A DNA stretch of 64,000 bases from Desulfatiglans sp. (GTDB lineage Bacteria > Desulfobacterota > DSM-4660 > Desulfatiglandales > HGW-15): contig JAAZBV010000034.1 of the NCBI GenBank assembly GCA_012513605.1, positions 45,542 through 109,541 on the forward strand. Reading direction: 5' to 3'. Positions 7,487-16,641 of the stretch are shown here, in pieces. The translations under genes and the position numbers were made by a program. The notes under the pieces are model-generated. The model ran no database searches. It saw only the letters and a program-made list of their open reading frames with translations, and was not told the origin of the DNA. Position 1 is the first letter of the stretch. Each line of letters starts with the position of its first letter.

Positions 7487-9832
7487 ATGAAAAATAGAGT
7501 ATCAAGACCAGTTGCGAATATTACTCTTTATTTGATTCTCACTGTTTTATCATTAACCGACTGCGGCCCGAAATGGACTGAGAGTGAAAAGGACGGTGTA
7601 AAAATCGTTACCAATATGGGTGGTCAAACCCTTGGATATTCTACATCCTCCGGTATTAAAATACTGACTGTAGACAGGCTTGCCTTTAAAGATCTCAACA
7701 AAAACGGTGCGCTTGATCCCTATGAAGACTGGAGGTTGTCTGTAGATGAAAGGGCAAAGGATCTGGCCGCAAAGATGTCTGTTTATCAGATATCAGGCCT
7801 CATGCTCTACAGCGGGCATCAGAAGATACCGGGTGGTGGTATTTATCAGGGCGATACTTATGATGGTAAACCATACAATGATAGCGGCGCAAAACCACAT
7901 GACCTTTCAGACGGGCAAAAGGATTTTCTTGTAAATGATAACGTGAGGCATGTCTTAATAACCAGTGTGGAAAACCCTGAAGCAGCAGCAAGGTGGAATA
8001 ACAATGCTCAGGCTTTAAGTGAAGCCCTTGGTCTTGGCATCCCCATAAATACGAGCAGTGACCCAAGGCATGAGGCCGCCTCTGATGCAGAGTACACCCT
8101 TGGCGCAGGCGGTGAGATATCAAGGTGGCCGGGCGCTATCGGGCTTGCCGCAACATTTGATCCTGAACTTGTAAAAAGATTCGGGGAGATAGCCTCTATT
8201 GAGTACCGTGCGCTTGGGATTGCAACCGCTTTATCTCCGCAGATAGATATTGCAACAGACCCGAGGTGGTATCGTTTTAAAGGTACATTCGGGCCTGATC
8301 CAAAATTATCAACCGACATGGCAAGGGCCTATATTGACGGGTTCCAGAGCTCATCTGGCGGGAGTGCCATAAGAGATGGCTGGGGTTATGAGAGTGTAAA
8401 TGCGATGGCAAAGCACTGGCCCGGAGGGGGATCAGGTGAAGGCGGCCGCGATGCCCATTTCGGGTTTGGTAAATTTGCAGTATACCCCGGTAACAATATC
8501 CAGACACATATGGATGTCTTTATCAACGGGGCTTTTAAACTTGCAGGGGGAACAAAAACCGCATCAGCCATCATGCCCTATTACACCATATCCTTTAACC
8601 AGAACCCTGGAGGCGAAAATGTGGGTAATGCCTTTAGCAGGTATTTTATTACTGATCTTCTTAGAAACAAATATGGCTACGATGGTGTGGTCTGTACAGA
8701 CTGGGGTGTAACCCGTGATGATGCTGGTATGGCAGTATTCGGTCAGACACCCTGGGGAGTTGAAAACATCTCTGTTACTGATCGGCATTATAAAGTCCTT
8801 ATGGCAGGGGGTGATCAGTTCGGAGGCAACAATGACGCAGGCCCTGTAATTGAGGCATATGAAACGGGGGTAAAGGAATTTGGTGAAAGGGTTATGCGTG
8901 AACGCTTTGAAAAATCCGCAATACGGCTCTTAAGGAATATCTTCAGGACAGGCCTCTTTGAGAACCCATACCTTGATATAGAAAAGACAAAGGCCACAGT
9001 GGGTAACCCTGAATTCATGAAGAGAGGATATGAGGCACAGGTTAAATCTATAGTCATGGTGAAAAACAGGAATAGTGTCCTTCCAATAAAAAAAGAAAAC
9101 ACCGTGTATATACCCAAAAGGTATTTCCCTGAGACGACAAATTTCTGGGGACAGAAGACCGCTGCGAGGTGGGGTTACCCTGTCAATATGGAGACTGCAA
9201 AAAAATATTTTAATGTAACCGAAAACCCTGATGAGGCAGATGCAGCTGTTGTAATGATCAACAGCCCTGACAATGGCCCTACACAGGGTTACAGCAAAGA
9301 GGATAAAGAAAAGGGCGGGAACGGCTTTGTGCCTGTAAGCCTGCAATACGGGGAATATACTGCATTAGAGGCGCGGGAAACAAGCATTGCAGGTGACGAG
9401 CGTGAAACAGATGTGCTTAACAGGTCGTATAAAGGGAAGAGAGTAATTGTAAACAACAGCAGTGATCTTAAGCTTTTGATGGACACCCGGTCAGCCATGA
9501 AGGACAAGCCTGTTATTGTTATTGTAAGGATGTCAAACCCGACTGTTGTCAGGGAATTTGAAAAGGATGTTGATGCACTTATTGTTAACTTTGATGTGCA
9601 GGATCAGGCTATACTTGATATCATCTCCGGTAACAGTGAACCGTCAGGGCTTCTGCCTTTTCAGATGCCCGCAAATATGGATACAGTGGAAAAACAGATG
9701 GAAGATGTGCCGTTTGATATGGAGGTGCATGTTGATTCAGAAGGCAATAAATATGATTTCGGGTTTGGCATGAACTGGCAGGGTGTTATCAAAGATAACA
9801 GGACAGAAAGATATTGCGGGAAGCATGATTAA
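7487..9832 (+). CDS. Glycoside hydrolase family 3 lipoprotein
   Basis: The 781-residue protein has a signal peptide ending in the lipobox LTDC (Cys26), so it is probably lipid-anchored. LNKNGALDPYEDW (about 68-80) looks like a calcium-binding loop. The GH3 barrel follows, with YDGVVCTDWGV giving the probable nucleophile Asp405, and DPRHEAASDAEYT and HWPGGGSGEGGRD as substrate-pocket segments. The C-terminal sandwich begins near 510 (KSIVMVKNRNSVLPI) and contains NPTVVREFEKDVDALIVNF. GH3 enzymes release glucose, xylose or N-acetylglucosamine from the non-reducing end; the acid/base residue and substrate are not clear. It stands alone with its own promoter. Confidence 0.85.
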   Translation: MKNRVSRPVANITLYLILTVLSLTDCGPKWTESEKDGVKIVTNMGGQTLGYSTSSGIKILTVDRLAFKDLNKNGALDPYEDWRLSVDERAKDLAAKMSVYQISGLMLYSGHQKIPGGGIYQGDTYDGKPYNDSGAKPHDLSDGQKDFLVNDNVRHVLITSVENPEAAARWNNNAQALSEALGLGIPINTSSDPRHEAASDAEYTLGAGGEISRWPGAIGLAATFDPELVKRFGEIASIEYRALGIATALSPQIDIATDPRWYRFKGTFGPDPKLSTDMARAYIDGFQSSSGGSAIRDGWGYESVNAMAKHWPGGGSGEGGRDAHFGFGKFAVYPGNNIQTHMDVFINGAFKLAGGTKTASAIMPYYTISFNQNPGGENVGNAFSRYFITDLLRNKYGYDGVVCTDWGVTRDDAGMAVFGQTPWGVENISVTDRHYKVLMAGGDQFGGNNDAGPVIEAYETGVKEFGERVMRERFEKSAIRLLRNIFRTGLFENPYLDIEKTKATVGNPEFMKRGYEAQVKSIVMVKNRNSVLPIKKENTVYIPKRYFPETTNFWGQKTAARWGYPVNMETAKKYFNVTENPDEADAAVVMINSPDNGPTQGYSKEDKEKGGNGFVPVSLQYGEYTALEARETSIAGDERETDVLNRSYKGKRVIVNNSSDLKLLMDTRSAMKDKPVIVIVRMSNPTVVREFEKDVDALIVNFDVQDQAILDIISGNSEPSGLLPFQMPANMDTVEKQMEDVPFDMEVHVDSEGNKYDFGFGMNWQGVIKDNRTERYCGKHD

Positions 9833-9835
9833 TTC

Positions 9836-9904
9836 GTAGGGGGACGCAGCAGCGTGCCCAATAGAAAACTGTGCTGCCATTCGGGCACGCTGCTGCGTAA
9901 CTAC
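9836..9904. repeat. GTAG...CTAC hairpin element
   Basis: A perfect 16-bp inverted repeat, arms at 9844-9859 and 9883-9898 (ACGCAGCAGCGTGCCC and its complement), is bracketed by GTAG at 9836 and CTAC at 9901-9904. It lies between two convergent genes and could act as a terminator or RNA stabiliser. It shares its ends, but not its core, with hairpins at 50919, 53605 and 62610. Confidence 0.7.
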
Positions 9905-9914
9905 AATATAAATA

Positions 9915-10814
9915 CTAATCTCTCGTGAACTGTTGTGCAGCAGGGTGTTTTAAGATATATGGTACGCCGATCCCAAACAATACATTAATGATTCGTGCCA
10001 GAAGCCAGAATGTCCCCAGTGGAAGGAGAATGACCTGCATGATAAACACCGCCACATACAGGTAAGAGAGCCTGAGGAGGTTCGCAACCATGCTCCCCAT
10101 ATTGTTAATCATTGTCTTAAGCGCAGCGCCCATATCAGAGGTTTTCCTGCCAACAAAATCAAAACCATTTTTTATGGTTCCAATAACCCCATCAATCTCC
10201 GGCATGCTCATATCCTTAAGCCTCTCCATCTCCGGAGACATTATTGTAAGCTCATCCCTTGCCTTTATGATCTGTGGAGAAAAATAACTTTCATTCAGAT
10301 ACAAATTAATGATGGAAGAGGCTGGCAGGCAAAGACGGGCAACTGCGAGTAGAATAATAGATTTAAGCAGTATTCCTTTTATTGCCGAAGCCCTTTCCCC
10401 TTTAAAAAAGGAGGTCACGACAAATATGATTATTATAAAACCTGCAATGGGAGGCATAAAGGCGACGCACAACTCATATGCAATTTTTTGGATACCCAGT
10501 GATACTATTGCTGTTATGAGGATATCAGAAGCCCTTTCTGTCAAGTCGTCTAATGGATCGAGCACCTGCCCTGCAGCCAGTGAGACACCTAAACCCGCCG
10601 GTTCTATCTGGATTTGCGATTCCTTTATAACAGATACAGATGCATTAACCACCCTGCAGACGCCATAGGCCAGGCCGGCCTTTGCCATGGATTCAGAAAA
10701 GTAGGTGTCAGTGGTTTTATCCAGATATGGCAGTTTAAACCCTGGCAGTATTAATAAAACAAATGCTGCAACAATAAGGAGTATTGATTTGATGATGGCT
10801 GGATATCTTTTCAT
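9915..10814 (-). CDS. Multipass membrane protein of unknown function
   Basis: I do not recognise the family of this 299-residue protein. It begins with a hydrophobic segment (IIKSILLIVAAFVLLILPG), has further segments near 105-140 and 150-170, and ends with two close ones near 240-285. A soluble amphipathic stretch of about 50 residues (KARDELTIMSPEMERLKDM...) lies between. It follows the DUF2333 gene by 24 bases on the same strand, so they probably form a two-gene envelope operon. Confidence 0.6.
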   Translation of the reverse strand: MKRYPAIIKSILLIVAAFVLLILPGFKLPYLDKTTDTYFSESMAKAGLAYGVCRVVNASVSVIKESQIQIEPAGLGVSLAAGQVLDPLDDLTERASDILITAIVSLGIQKIAYELCVAFMPPIAGFIIIIFVVTSFFKGERASAIKGILLKSIILLAVARLCLPASSIINLYLNESYFSPQIIKARDELTIMSPEMERLKDMSMPEIDGVIGTIKNGFDFVGRKTSDMGAALKTMINNMGSMVANLLRLSYLYVAVFIMQVILLPLGTFWLLARIINVLFGIGVPYILKHPAAQQFTRD

Positions 10815-10838
10815 TTTTTATCCTCATCCCTGTACTGC

Positions 10839-11807
10839 TCACCCCTGTACCAGAGCCACAGTAAGAGAATTTATCTTCTGCCGTGCATCATTAAAAATTC
10901 CTGACAGGTTAAGTGAATGGTTTGCAAAGATACTGTCAGGGTCACCATTAAAGACGATCATGGGTTCAAAATTGCACCTTCCAAGGTCTTCAATAATCCT
11001 GTCTACCATCGCGATACAGTTTTTATCCTGAAGCACAGAATAAAAATCCTTTTTAATCGCCTTGAAAGAGAGGTGCAGTGAATATGCGATCCCCTGGGCA
11101 TAGTAAAAGTTGTTATCAACCTCATACCATGGAACCACTATGTTTGTTGTGTCTTCACTTGTAACATCTTTATCATAATTTGATGCAGGTTTAACAGCAC
11201 GGGATGGCCTGGCCGCGCTGACCAGTTTTGTGTTTACCCCTCCCATAAGTGAGAGATACTGGTCCAGCAGCTGAACCAGGTTATCGGCCCTTGGAAAAAA
11301 TGTTGATTGGCCTGATATTAGATTTTCATAATACATCCCCAGACTTTTGTAACCCTCTTCCCACTTGCTCTCCGAAGATGGAAACATCCATTTGTACGGG
11401 TCGTTTGAAAATGAGGTGAAAGCCTTCTCAGCGTATGGGTCAAGCTTGTCTGTTGTTCGCATGCGGGTAAGGTTATCCCTTAAAACCCTTGTGTTGTAAC
11501 GTACCACCTCAAGCATTCCAAGCTGGAAATTGGGCATGTTATCCAGAAATATGGTTGGCCAGAAAATATCATTGGGAAGCCATCTACCCTTCATCTCTTT
11601 AACAAGTGACTGGTTTGCCTTTACAAAGTATGCCCCTTTCTTACCGCCGGGGATATCTGTAAGCTCCACCGGATCAGGCTTTAAAGAGTTTCTGAACATT
11701 ACAAACAGGATAAAAATCAGGAGAAGAAGAACAATCAAGATGATTATGCAGATGGTTTTATTTTTCTTTTCCCCAAAAAGGGCTGGAAAAGACATTTTAC
11801 TGGACAT
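10839..11807 (-). CDS. DUF2333 family membrane-anchored protein
   Basis: The 322-residue protein has one strong N-terminal membrane segment (ICIIILIVLLLLIFILFVMF) and a large domain with WLPNDIFWPTIFLDN and NFQLGMLEVVRYNTRVLRDN, typical of DUF2333. I chose the ATG at 11807, which follows GGAGGAAATA, over the longer frame from 11885. The domain probably faces the periplasm. The biochemical role is unknown. The next gene downstream is another membrane protein. Confidence 0.72.
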   Translation of the reverse strand: MSSKMSFPALFGEKKNKTICIIILIVLLLLIFILFVMFRNSLKPDPVELTDIPGGKKGAYFVKANQSLVKEMKGRWLPNDIFWPTIFLDNMPNFQLGMLEVVRYNTRVLRDNLTRMRTTDKLDPYAEKAFTSFSNDPYKWMFPSSESKWEEGYKSLGMYYENLISGQSTFFPRADNLVQLLDQYLSLMGGVNTKLVSAARPSRAVKPASNYDKDVTSEDTTNIVVPWYEVDNNFYYAQGIAYSLHLSFKAIKKDFYSVLQDKNCIAMVDRIIEDLGRCNFEPMIVFNGDPDSIFANHSLNLSGIFNDARQKINSLTVALVQG

Positions 11808-12069
11808 TATTTCCTCCATGGTTGAGTGTAAATCGTTCGTTACTATAACAGAAGCTATAGGGATTTTCCTTAAAAATCTTATCATGCCATTGATGGCGCA
11901 AAATGGTGCTTATGAATGGCTGTGAAAGCCATCATTCGGTTTTTTTATACTATTCAATTATTTGAGCTCTTTTTTTAACCAACTGAATAAATTAATGTAA
12001 TTATATGGTACGGTTTATGCTTTTGTAAGGCATATCTAAAATTTCAAACAAATTTAAATGGAGATCAAT

Positions 12070-12448
12070 ATGAAAAGCAAAGTCAAAGAAAAAGGCAGAA
12101 GCTATACTATCAGAAATAGAAATAAATGCAGACAGTAACAAGATCCATGCGGATAGCCCTACTGGTTTCAATTCAAATCAATCGTGGTCTGTAAGTTACC
12201 ATATTATGGCGCCGATAAAATTAAATCTTAATATATCTGCTCTGAATGGCGGGATCAGGTTTTTGGTGCCCGAAAAATATTCAGCAGATCTTAAGGCCGG
12301 GGCAGTTAACGGCGGCATACACATCGATTTCCCTGTAACCTTCAAAGGGTGGATCACGAAAAACATAGAGACCAGGCTGGGTGAAGGAGGAGCATCTATT
12401 TCATTAAAGACTGTCAATGGTGGCGTGAGAATAGAGAAAAAGAAGTGA
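12070..12448 (+). pseudogene. Truncated, frameshifted DUF4097-type beta-repeat protein
   Basis: An ATG at 12070 with a good site (GGAG, 12060s) starts a frame that ends after 22 codons at 12136-12138. A second frame, shifted, reads without stops from 12074 to 12448: IEINADSNKIHADSPTG ... LNLNISALNGGIRF, VPEKYSADLKAGAVNGGI, FPVTFKGWITKNIETRLG and SLKTVNGGVRIEKKK. The repeating NGGI/NGGV turns and the VPEKYSADL motif are those at the C-terminus of DUF4097 beta-solenoid proteins. The N-terminal part of the family is missing. A short product from the ATG at 12206 (80 residues) is possible but would be only a fragment. Confidence 0.6.
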
Positions 12449-12511
12449 AGATTAATATGTGTTAATTAAAGTTAATAAAACCTAGTAATTAAAATTTAAA
12501 CGACTTTTTTG

Positions 12512-12537
12512 GGGCACCTTTGCAGGTGCCCTTTTTT
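12512..12537 (+). terminator. Rho-independent terminator upstream of the dcw cluster
   Basis: GGGCACCT and AGGTGCCC form a perfect 8-bp stem around the loop TTGC, followed by six T (12532-12537). It closes the DUF4097 remnant and insulates the division cluster. Confidence 0.88.
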
Positions 12538-12591
12538 ATGAATTTGTCACTTCGAAAAACAGGATTCCCTGATCAAAAAACATGTTTCCAT

Positions 12592-12616
12592 CTGTAAAAA
12601 ATTCTATTTTTTACAG
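12592..12616. other. Perfect inverted repeat in the mraZ upstream region
   Basis: Eleven-base arms CTGTAAAAAAT and ATTTTTTACAG flank a 3-base centre. It lies about 110 bases before the mraZ promoter. Another dyad, GTTGTGA (12663-12669) and TCACAAC (12687-12693), lies between it and the promoter. Either could be a regulator site; nothing names the factor. Confidence 0.45.
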
Positions 12617-12727
12617 AGTTGGATCAAGGTTAACATTTATTAGCATAATGTCATTTCTACAGGTTGTGATAATTATCTTACATGTCTCACAACATACTGC
12701 ATTTAGTAGAAAAAAATATATTTTTAC

Positions 12728-12755
12728 TTGACAAAGGGTACTATATAGATAAAAT
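12728..12755 (+). promoter_or_regulatory. Sigma70 promoter of the dcw cluster
   Basis: TTGACA (12728-12733), 16-base spacer, TAAAAT (12750-12755). This is the best promoter upstream of mraZ and the genes behind it, which are closely packed. Confidence 0.7.
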
Positions 12756-12779
12756 GTGTCACAAAGTGTAATAAAGTGG
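12752..12779 (+). promoter_or_regulatory. MraZ-box direct repeats
   Basis: AAAGTGT (12763-12769) and AAAGTGG (12773-12779) repeat with a 10-base period; a degenerate third copy (AAATGTG, 12752-12758) overlaps the -10. The form, AAAGTG plus G/T with 3-base spacers, matches the MraZ operator reported in Mollicutes. The position between -10 and mraZ start fits autorepression. Confidence 0.6.
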
Positions 12780-12799
12780 AATGAAAACCAAGGAACGCT

Positions 12800-13237
12800 A
12801 TGTTTAGAGGACGATCAAGACATACCCTTGATGAAAAGGGAAGGTTAGCCATACCGACAAGGTTTAAGGATGTATTAAACCCTAAGGAGGATGTCTGTCT
12901 TGTCGTGACCAACTATATTAATTGCCTCAGGGCATTTACTAAAGAAAACTGGCGTATCATTGAGGATAAGATTGCAGGCCTGCCTCTGATGGACAGCAAG
13001 GCCAATTCACTGCGCAGGTATTTTATAAGCGGTGCACAGGAATGCCCGATAAAGCATGGGAGAATCACATTGCCCCCTGACCTTAGGGAGATTGCCGGTT
13101 TACAGAAAGAGGTCGAGCTTGTCGGTGCATTGAAGTATTTTGAGATATGGGACAAGAGCCGGTGGGATGAGGAGTTCAATAACGCCAGGGATGATTTCCA
13201 GGCATCAGGCCAGGTCTTTGCAGACCTTGGCATTTGA
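12800..13237 (+). CDS. mraZ: Transcriptional regulator MraZ
   Basis: The 145-residue protein opens with FRGRSRHTLDEKGRLAIP, the first AbrB-like half, and has the second half near 75-120 (ISGAQECPIKHGRITLPPDLR). MraZ binds repeated boxes in its own promoter and controls the division cluster. AAGGAA precedes the ATG. It is the first gene of the cluster; its TGA is five bases before the next ATG. Length is normal. Confidence 0.96.
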   Translation: MFRGRSRHTLDEKGRLAIPTRFKDVLNPKEDVCLVVTNYINCLRAFTKENWRIIEDKIAGLPLMDSKANSLRRYFISGAQECPIKHGRITLPPDLREIAGLQKEVELVGALKYFEIWDKSRWDEEFNNARDDFQASGQVFADLGI

Positions 13238-13242
13238 TAGAT

Positions 13243-14184
13243 ATGGAATATCCCCACAGGCCCGTAATGGTTGCGGAGGTTGTTAGACTCCTTATAACCA
13301 GAAAGGATGGTGTTTATGTTGATGGCACAACAGGCACAGGGGGGCACAGCGAGGCGATATTAAAAGGGCTTGATAATAATGGCCGGCTCATCTGTCTTGA
13401 CAGGGACCCTGATGCGATAGAGATCACCCGGAAAAGGCTGGATTCGGGTGGTTTTAAAGATAGATACAGCATATTAAAGTATAATTTTGCTGATATGGAC
13501 CTTGCCCTTGAGAAAGCGGGCGTAAGAGCTGTTGACGGGATACTTTTGGACTTGGGTATGTCTTCATATCAGCTTGATCAGTCAGGCAGGGGTTTCAGTT
13601 TTAACAGGGATGAACCCCTGGATATGAGGATGGATACTGAAAGCGGAAAGAATGCGATGGAGTTTCTAAACGAGCTTTCCGCCAGCGAGATAGAATCGGT
13701 TTTAAGAAATTTCGGGGAAGAGCATCTCTCCCGTGCAATAGCAAGAAGCATTGTAAGGGAGCGCAGCAAGGCCCCTATAGTAACATCAGGCCGTTTTGCC
13801 GAAATTGTCCGTTCCCATTTTCCTGCTATGCAGAGGAACAGGAAAAAGGACCCGGCAACAAGGGCATTTCAGGCATTAAGGATACTGACGAATAACGAGA
13901 TGGAAAACCTGAGTGCTGTTCTGGAAAAGGCGCCTGACCTTTTGAACAAAGGGGGAAGGATACTTTTCCTGACTTATCACTCGCTTGAAGACAGGCTTGT
14001 TAAGAGGGCAATGGCAGATTGGGAAAGCGAATGTATATGCCCACCCGATCTTCCGGTTTGTGTCTGTAATAAAAAACAGAGGTTTAAAAGACTCAACAAA
14101 AAGGGGTTGCTGCCTGAACAGGACGAAATAGCAGCAAATCCCCGGGCCAGGAGCGCCAGGCTTAGAGGCGCTGAAAGGATCTGA
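13243..14184 (+). CDS. rsmH: 16S rRNA (cytosine-1402 N4) methyltransferase RsmH
   Basis: The protein (313 residues from the ATG at 13243) has YPHRPVMVAEV at the start, the SAM-binding stretch VDGTTGTGGHSEAIL, and the family motifs ILLDLGMSSYQLD and GFSFNRDEPLDMRM. It methylates C1402 of 16S rRNA in the P site. A TTG at 13234, overlapping the mraZ stop, is an alternative start; neither has a strong binding site, so translational coupling to mraZ is likely. Gene order mraZ-rsmH-ftsL is standard. Confidence 0.96.
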   Translation: MEYPHRPVMVAEVVRLLITRKDGVYVDGTTGTGGHSEAILKGLDNNGRLICLDRDPDAIEITRKRLDSGGFKDRYSILKYNFADMDLALEKAGVRAVDGILLDLGMSSYQLDQSGRGFSFNRDEPLDMRMDTESGKNAMEFLNELSASEIESVLRNFGEEHLSRAIARSIVRERSKAPIVTSGRFAEIVRSHFPAMQRNRKKDPATRAFQALRILTNNEMENLSAVLEKAPDLLNKGGRILFLTYHSLEDRLVKRAMADWESECICPPDLPVCVCNKKQRFKRLNKKGLLPEQDEIAANPRARSARLRGAERI

Positions 14185-14186
14185 AA

Positions 14187-14552
14187 ATGGTACGTCCTTT
14201 AAAAACATCCGAGGCTAATTACAAGAGAAATTCCCGTACAGGGATCAAGATAAACAACTCCAAGGGTAAAAGAAACAGGTTCTATCTTACAAGCCGGCAA
14301 ATCATGCTGATAGTCTTTCTGCTAATCCTCTTCATGAGCAGCAGTATTGGCTATGTCTGGTCAAATTATGAAGGCACGCAAATAGGTTTTGATCTGAGTC
14401 GTCTGCAGGATGATGAAAGAGCGCTTCTGGAGTTGAATAAAAAATTGAAGGTTGAACTGGCCACTTTGAAATCACCACGGAACCTGGAAGCGGCCGCGCG
14501 TTCTTTAGGGCTGAAAGATGCCGCTCCCGAACAGATTGTTTTTTTGCCATGA
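14187..14552 (+). CDS. ftsL: Cell division protein FtsL
   Basis: The 121-residue bitopic protein has a basic cytoplasmic start, one membrane segment at about 36-52 (IMLIVFLLILFMSSSIGYVW), and a periplasmic coiled coil (LQDDERALLELNKKLKVEL). FtsL joins FtsB and FtsQ to signal septal synthesis by FtsWI. Sequence identity in this family is low, so size, topology and position between rsmH and ftsI carry the call. Its stop overlaps the ftsI start in ATGA. Confidence 0.88.
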   Translation: MVRPLKTSEANYKRNSRTGIKINNSKGKRNRFYLTSRQIMLIVFLLILFMSSSIGYVWSNYEGTQIGFDLSRLQDDERALLELNKKLKVELATLKSPRNLEAAARSLGLKDAAPEQIVFLP

Positions 14553-16570
14553 AGGTAAATGAAAAAAAGTGGATCAGATTCCGTATTTATATTGTAGCTG
14601 TCTTTTTTCTCTTTGCCCTGTCAACAGTGCTGTCCAGGGCTGTGCAGCTTCAGATTATTGATAAAGAAAGACTGCAGAAAATGGCAAGGGATGGGTACCG
14701 TAAGGTAGTGCCCCTCCCTCCAAAGCGTGGCTCGATCATGGACCGTGACGGCCATGAACTGGCGGTAAGCCTTGAGGTCGGATCGGTTTACGCAGAGCCA
14801 AGGAGGATAGAAGACAAGGTCGGCACGGCACGGCAGCTTGCCCTTCATCTGGATATGCCGGCTGGGAATATCCTTAAATTGCTGAAGAAGGATAGGGGTT
14901 TTGTATATATAAAAAGGAAGATACCCTCCGATAAAATTGAAAATATAAGCCAGTTGAGGCTTCAGGGGATCGGGTTTACAAAAGAGACGAAAAGGTTTTT
15001 TCCTGGCAAAGAAATAGCAGGGCAATTGCTAGGTATTGTTGGTGATGAGAATCAGGGACTGGAGGGGTTGGAGAAAAGGTATGACGATCTGTTAAGGGGA
15101 GAGGCCCAGGTGCTGGTACAGATGAAGGACGCAGTGGGCAGGCCCTTTTTAACCAGTAAACCCCCTGAAGAAAAAAGGGATACTCATAACCTTATACTGA
15201 CCATAGACAAGGACACTCAATACAAGGCCGAACAGGCGCTTGAAAAGGCGGTAACAAAGGCAAAGGCGAAAAGCGGACAATGTCTGGTAATGAATCCTGA
15301 AACAGGAGAGATACTAGCTATGGCAACAGCCCAGGGTTTTAATCCTGCTACTGAAACAATTGCCCCGGCATTTAATCCGAATATATTTCGGGGTTATAAA
15401 CCCGATGCCTGGCGCAATCGTGTTATTGCCGATACCTTTGAACCAGGATCAATAATAAAGGCCTTTTTACTTGCAGCTGCCATTGATGCACATGTTGTAA
15501 CTCCCAATACAAAGTTCAACTGTGAAAATGGCGAATACAGGGTCGCGAACAGGATTATACCTGACACAAAGAAATACGGCATACTGACTGCTGCTGATAT
15601 TGTTGTTGTGTCGAGCAATATCGGGGCGGTCAAGATCGGTAATGAGCTGGGGTATGAAAATTTTTATGAGTATATGTGCAAATTTGGTTTTGGTCAGAGG
15701 ACAGGGATTGATCTAATAGGCGAGCGTGACGGTCTAATAAAAAACCCGGAAGGGTTGGGACCGGTTGAACGGGCTAACGCCTATTTCGGGCATGGAATGA
15801 CCACATCATCAATACAGCTTGCTACAGCGATGGCTGCCATAGCAAACGGGGGCAGGCTGATGAAACCCTATCTGGTCAAGGCTGTAACTGATGAGGCAGG
15901 AAAGATTATTAAAGAGTATCATCCCCAGGTTGTCCGAAGAGTTCTATCCCCTGATACTGCAAAGACAGTATCAAGGGTACTTGAGGATGTGGCAACAGAG
16001 AGAGGCACGGCAAGGCATGCTGCAATAGATGGATATCGGGTTGCGGGTAAGACAAGCACTGCCCAGAAGGTTGACCCTGAAACTGGAAGATATTCAAAGA
16101 GAAATTATGTTTCCATGTTCACTGGATTTGTACCTGCGAACAGACCAAAACTTGTTATCCTTGCCATGATTGATGAACCAAGAGGAGGTTATTATGGCGG
16201 AGTGGTTGCAGCGCCTGTTTTTAAGGATGTTGGTCAGTGGGCTCTGGCTAATCTCAGGGTGCAGCCGCAACTGATACTGGCTGAAAATGACACTGTTTCT
16301 AACTCAAAAAAGGTCTCCCCGGGAAAAAAGAAGGAGCCGGTTACAGAGTTTAAAGATGTAAAAGAGGCAGATGCAGGTAAAAACAGAGATGGAGATATTC
16401 TTCCTGATTTCAGGGGGCTTACCATGCGGGAGGTATTAAAAAATATCAGTGCTCTGGGAATAAATATTACCTTTGAAGGAAGCGGAAGGGCCTATGAACA
16501 GGAACCTGAACCGGGGGTGTCTTTGGATAATGTCACCTCCGTCAAGGTCAGTTTCAGGCCTCCCGCATAA
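14549..16570 (+). CDS. ftsI: Septal peptidoglycan transpeptidase FtsI (PBP3) with PASTA domain
   Basis: The 673-residue class B penicillin-binding protein has one N-terminal membrane anchor (about 12-32), a pedestal domain, and the transpeptidase motifs SIIK (nucleophile Ser301, Lys304), SSN (355-357) and KTS (501-503, in place of the usual KTG, as in other FtsI proteins). A C-terminal PASTA-like domain starts near 610 (LPDFRGLTMREVLKNISALG); such a tail is common in this group but absent from E. coli FtsI. It crosslinks septal wall with FtsW. Confidence 0.95.
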   Translation: MKVNEKKWIRFRIYIVAVFFLFALSTVLSRAVQLQIIDKERLQKMARDGYRKVVPLPPKRGSIMDRDGHELAVSLEVGSVYAEPRRIEDKVGTARQLALHLDMPAGNILKLLKKDRGFVYIKRKIPSDKIENISQLRLQGIGFTKETKRFFPGKEIAGQLLGIVGDENQGLEGLEKRYDDLLRGEAQVLVQMKDAVGRPFLTSKPPEEKRDTHNLILTIDKDTQYKAEQALEKAVTKAKAKSGQCLVMNPETGEILAMATAQGFNPATETIAPAFNPNIFRGYKPDAWRNRVIADTFEPGSIIKAFLLAAAIDAHVVTPNTKFNCENGEYRVANRIIPDTKKYGILTAADIVVVSSNIGAVKIGNELGYENFYEYMCKFGFGQRTGIDLIGERDGLIKNPEGLGPVERANAYFGHGMTTSSIQLATAMAAIANGGRLMKPYLVKAVTDEAGKIIKEYHPQVVRRVLSPDTAKTVSRVLEDVATERGTARHAAIDGYRVAGKTSTAQKVDPETGRYSKRNYVSMFTGFVPANRPKLVILAMIDEPRGGYYGGVVAAPVFKDVGQWALANLRVQPQLILAENDTVSNSKKVSPGKKKEPVTEFKDVKEADAGKNRDGDILPDFRGLTMREVLKNISALGINITFEGSGRAYEQEPEPGVSLDNVTSVKVSFRPPA

Positions 16571-16641
16571 AATGTGTTTATGATGTTGTGAAGATGAATT
16601 TTTAAGACTGTAGTACTAATATCAGGAGTTATTAAAAGGTC

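Noticed and set aside
11916..11932. ATGGCT/AGCCAT hairpin with a later T-run
   Set aside because: A seven-base gap separates stem and T-run, and no plus-strand gene precedes it.
12663..12693. GTTGTGA/TCACAAC dyad as a CRP site
   Set aside because: The half-sites are 17 bases apart, not the six required; it is only a generic dyad.
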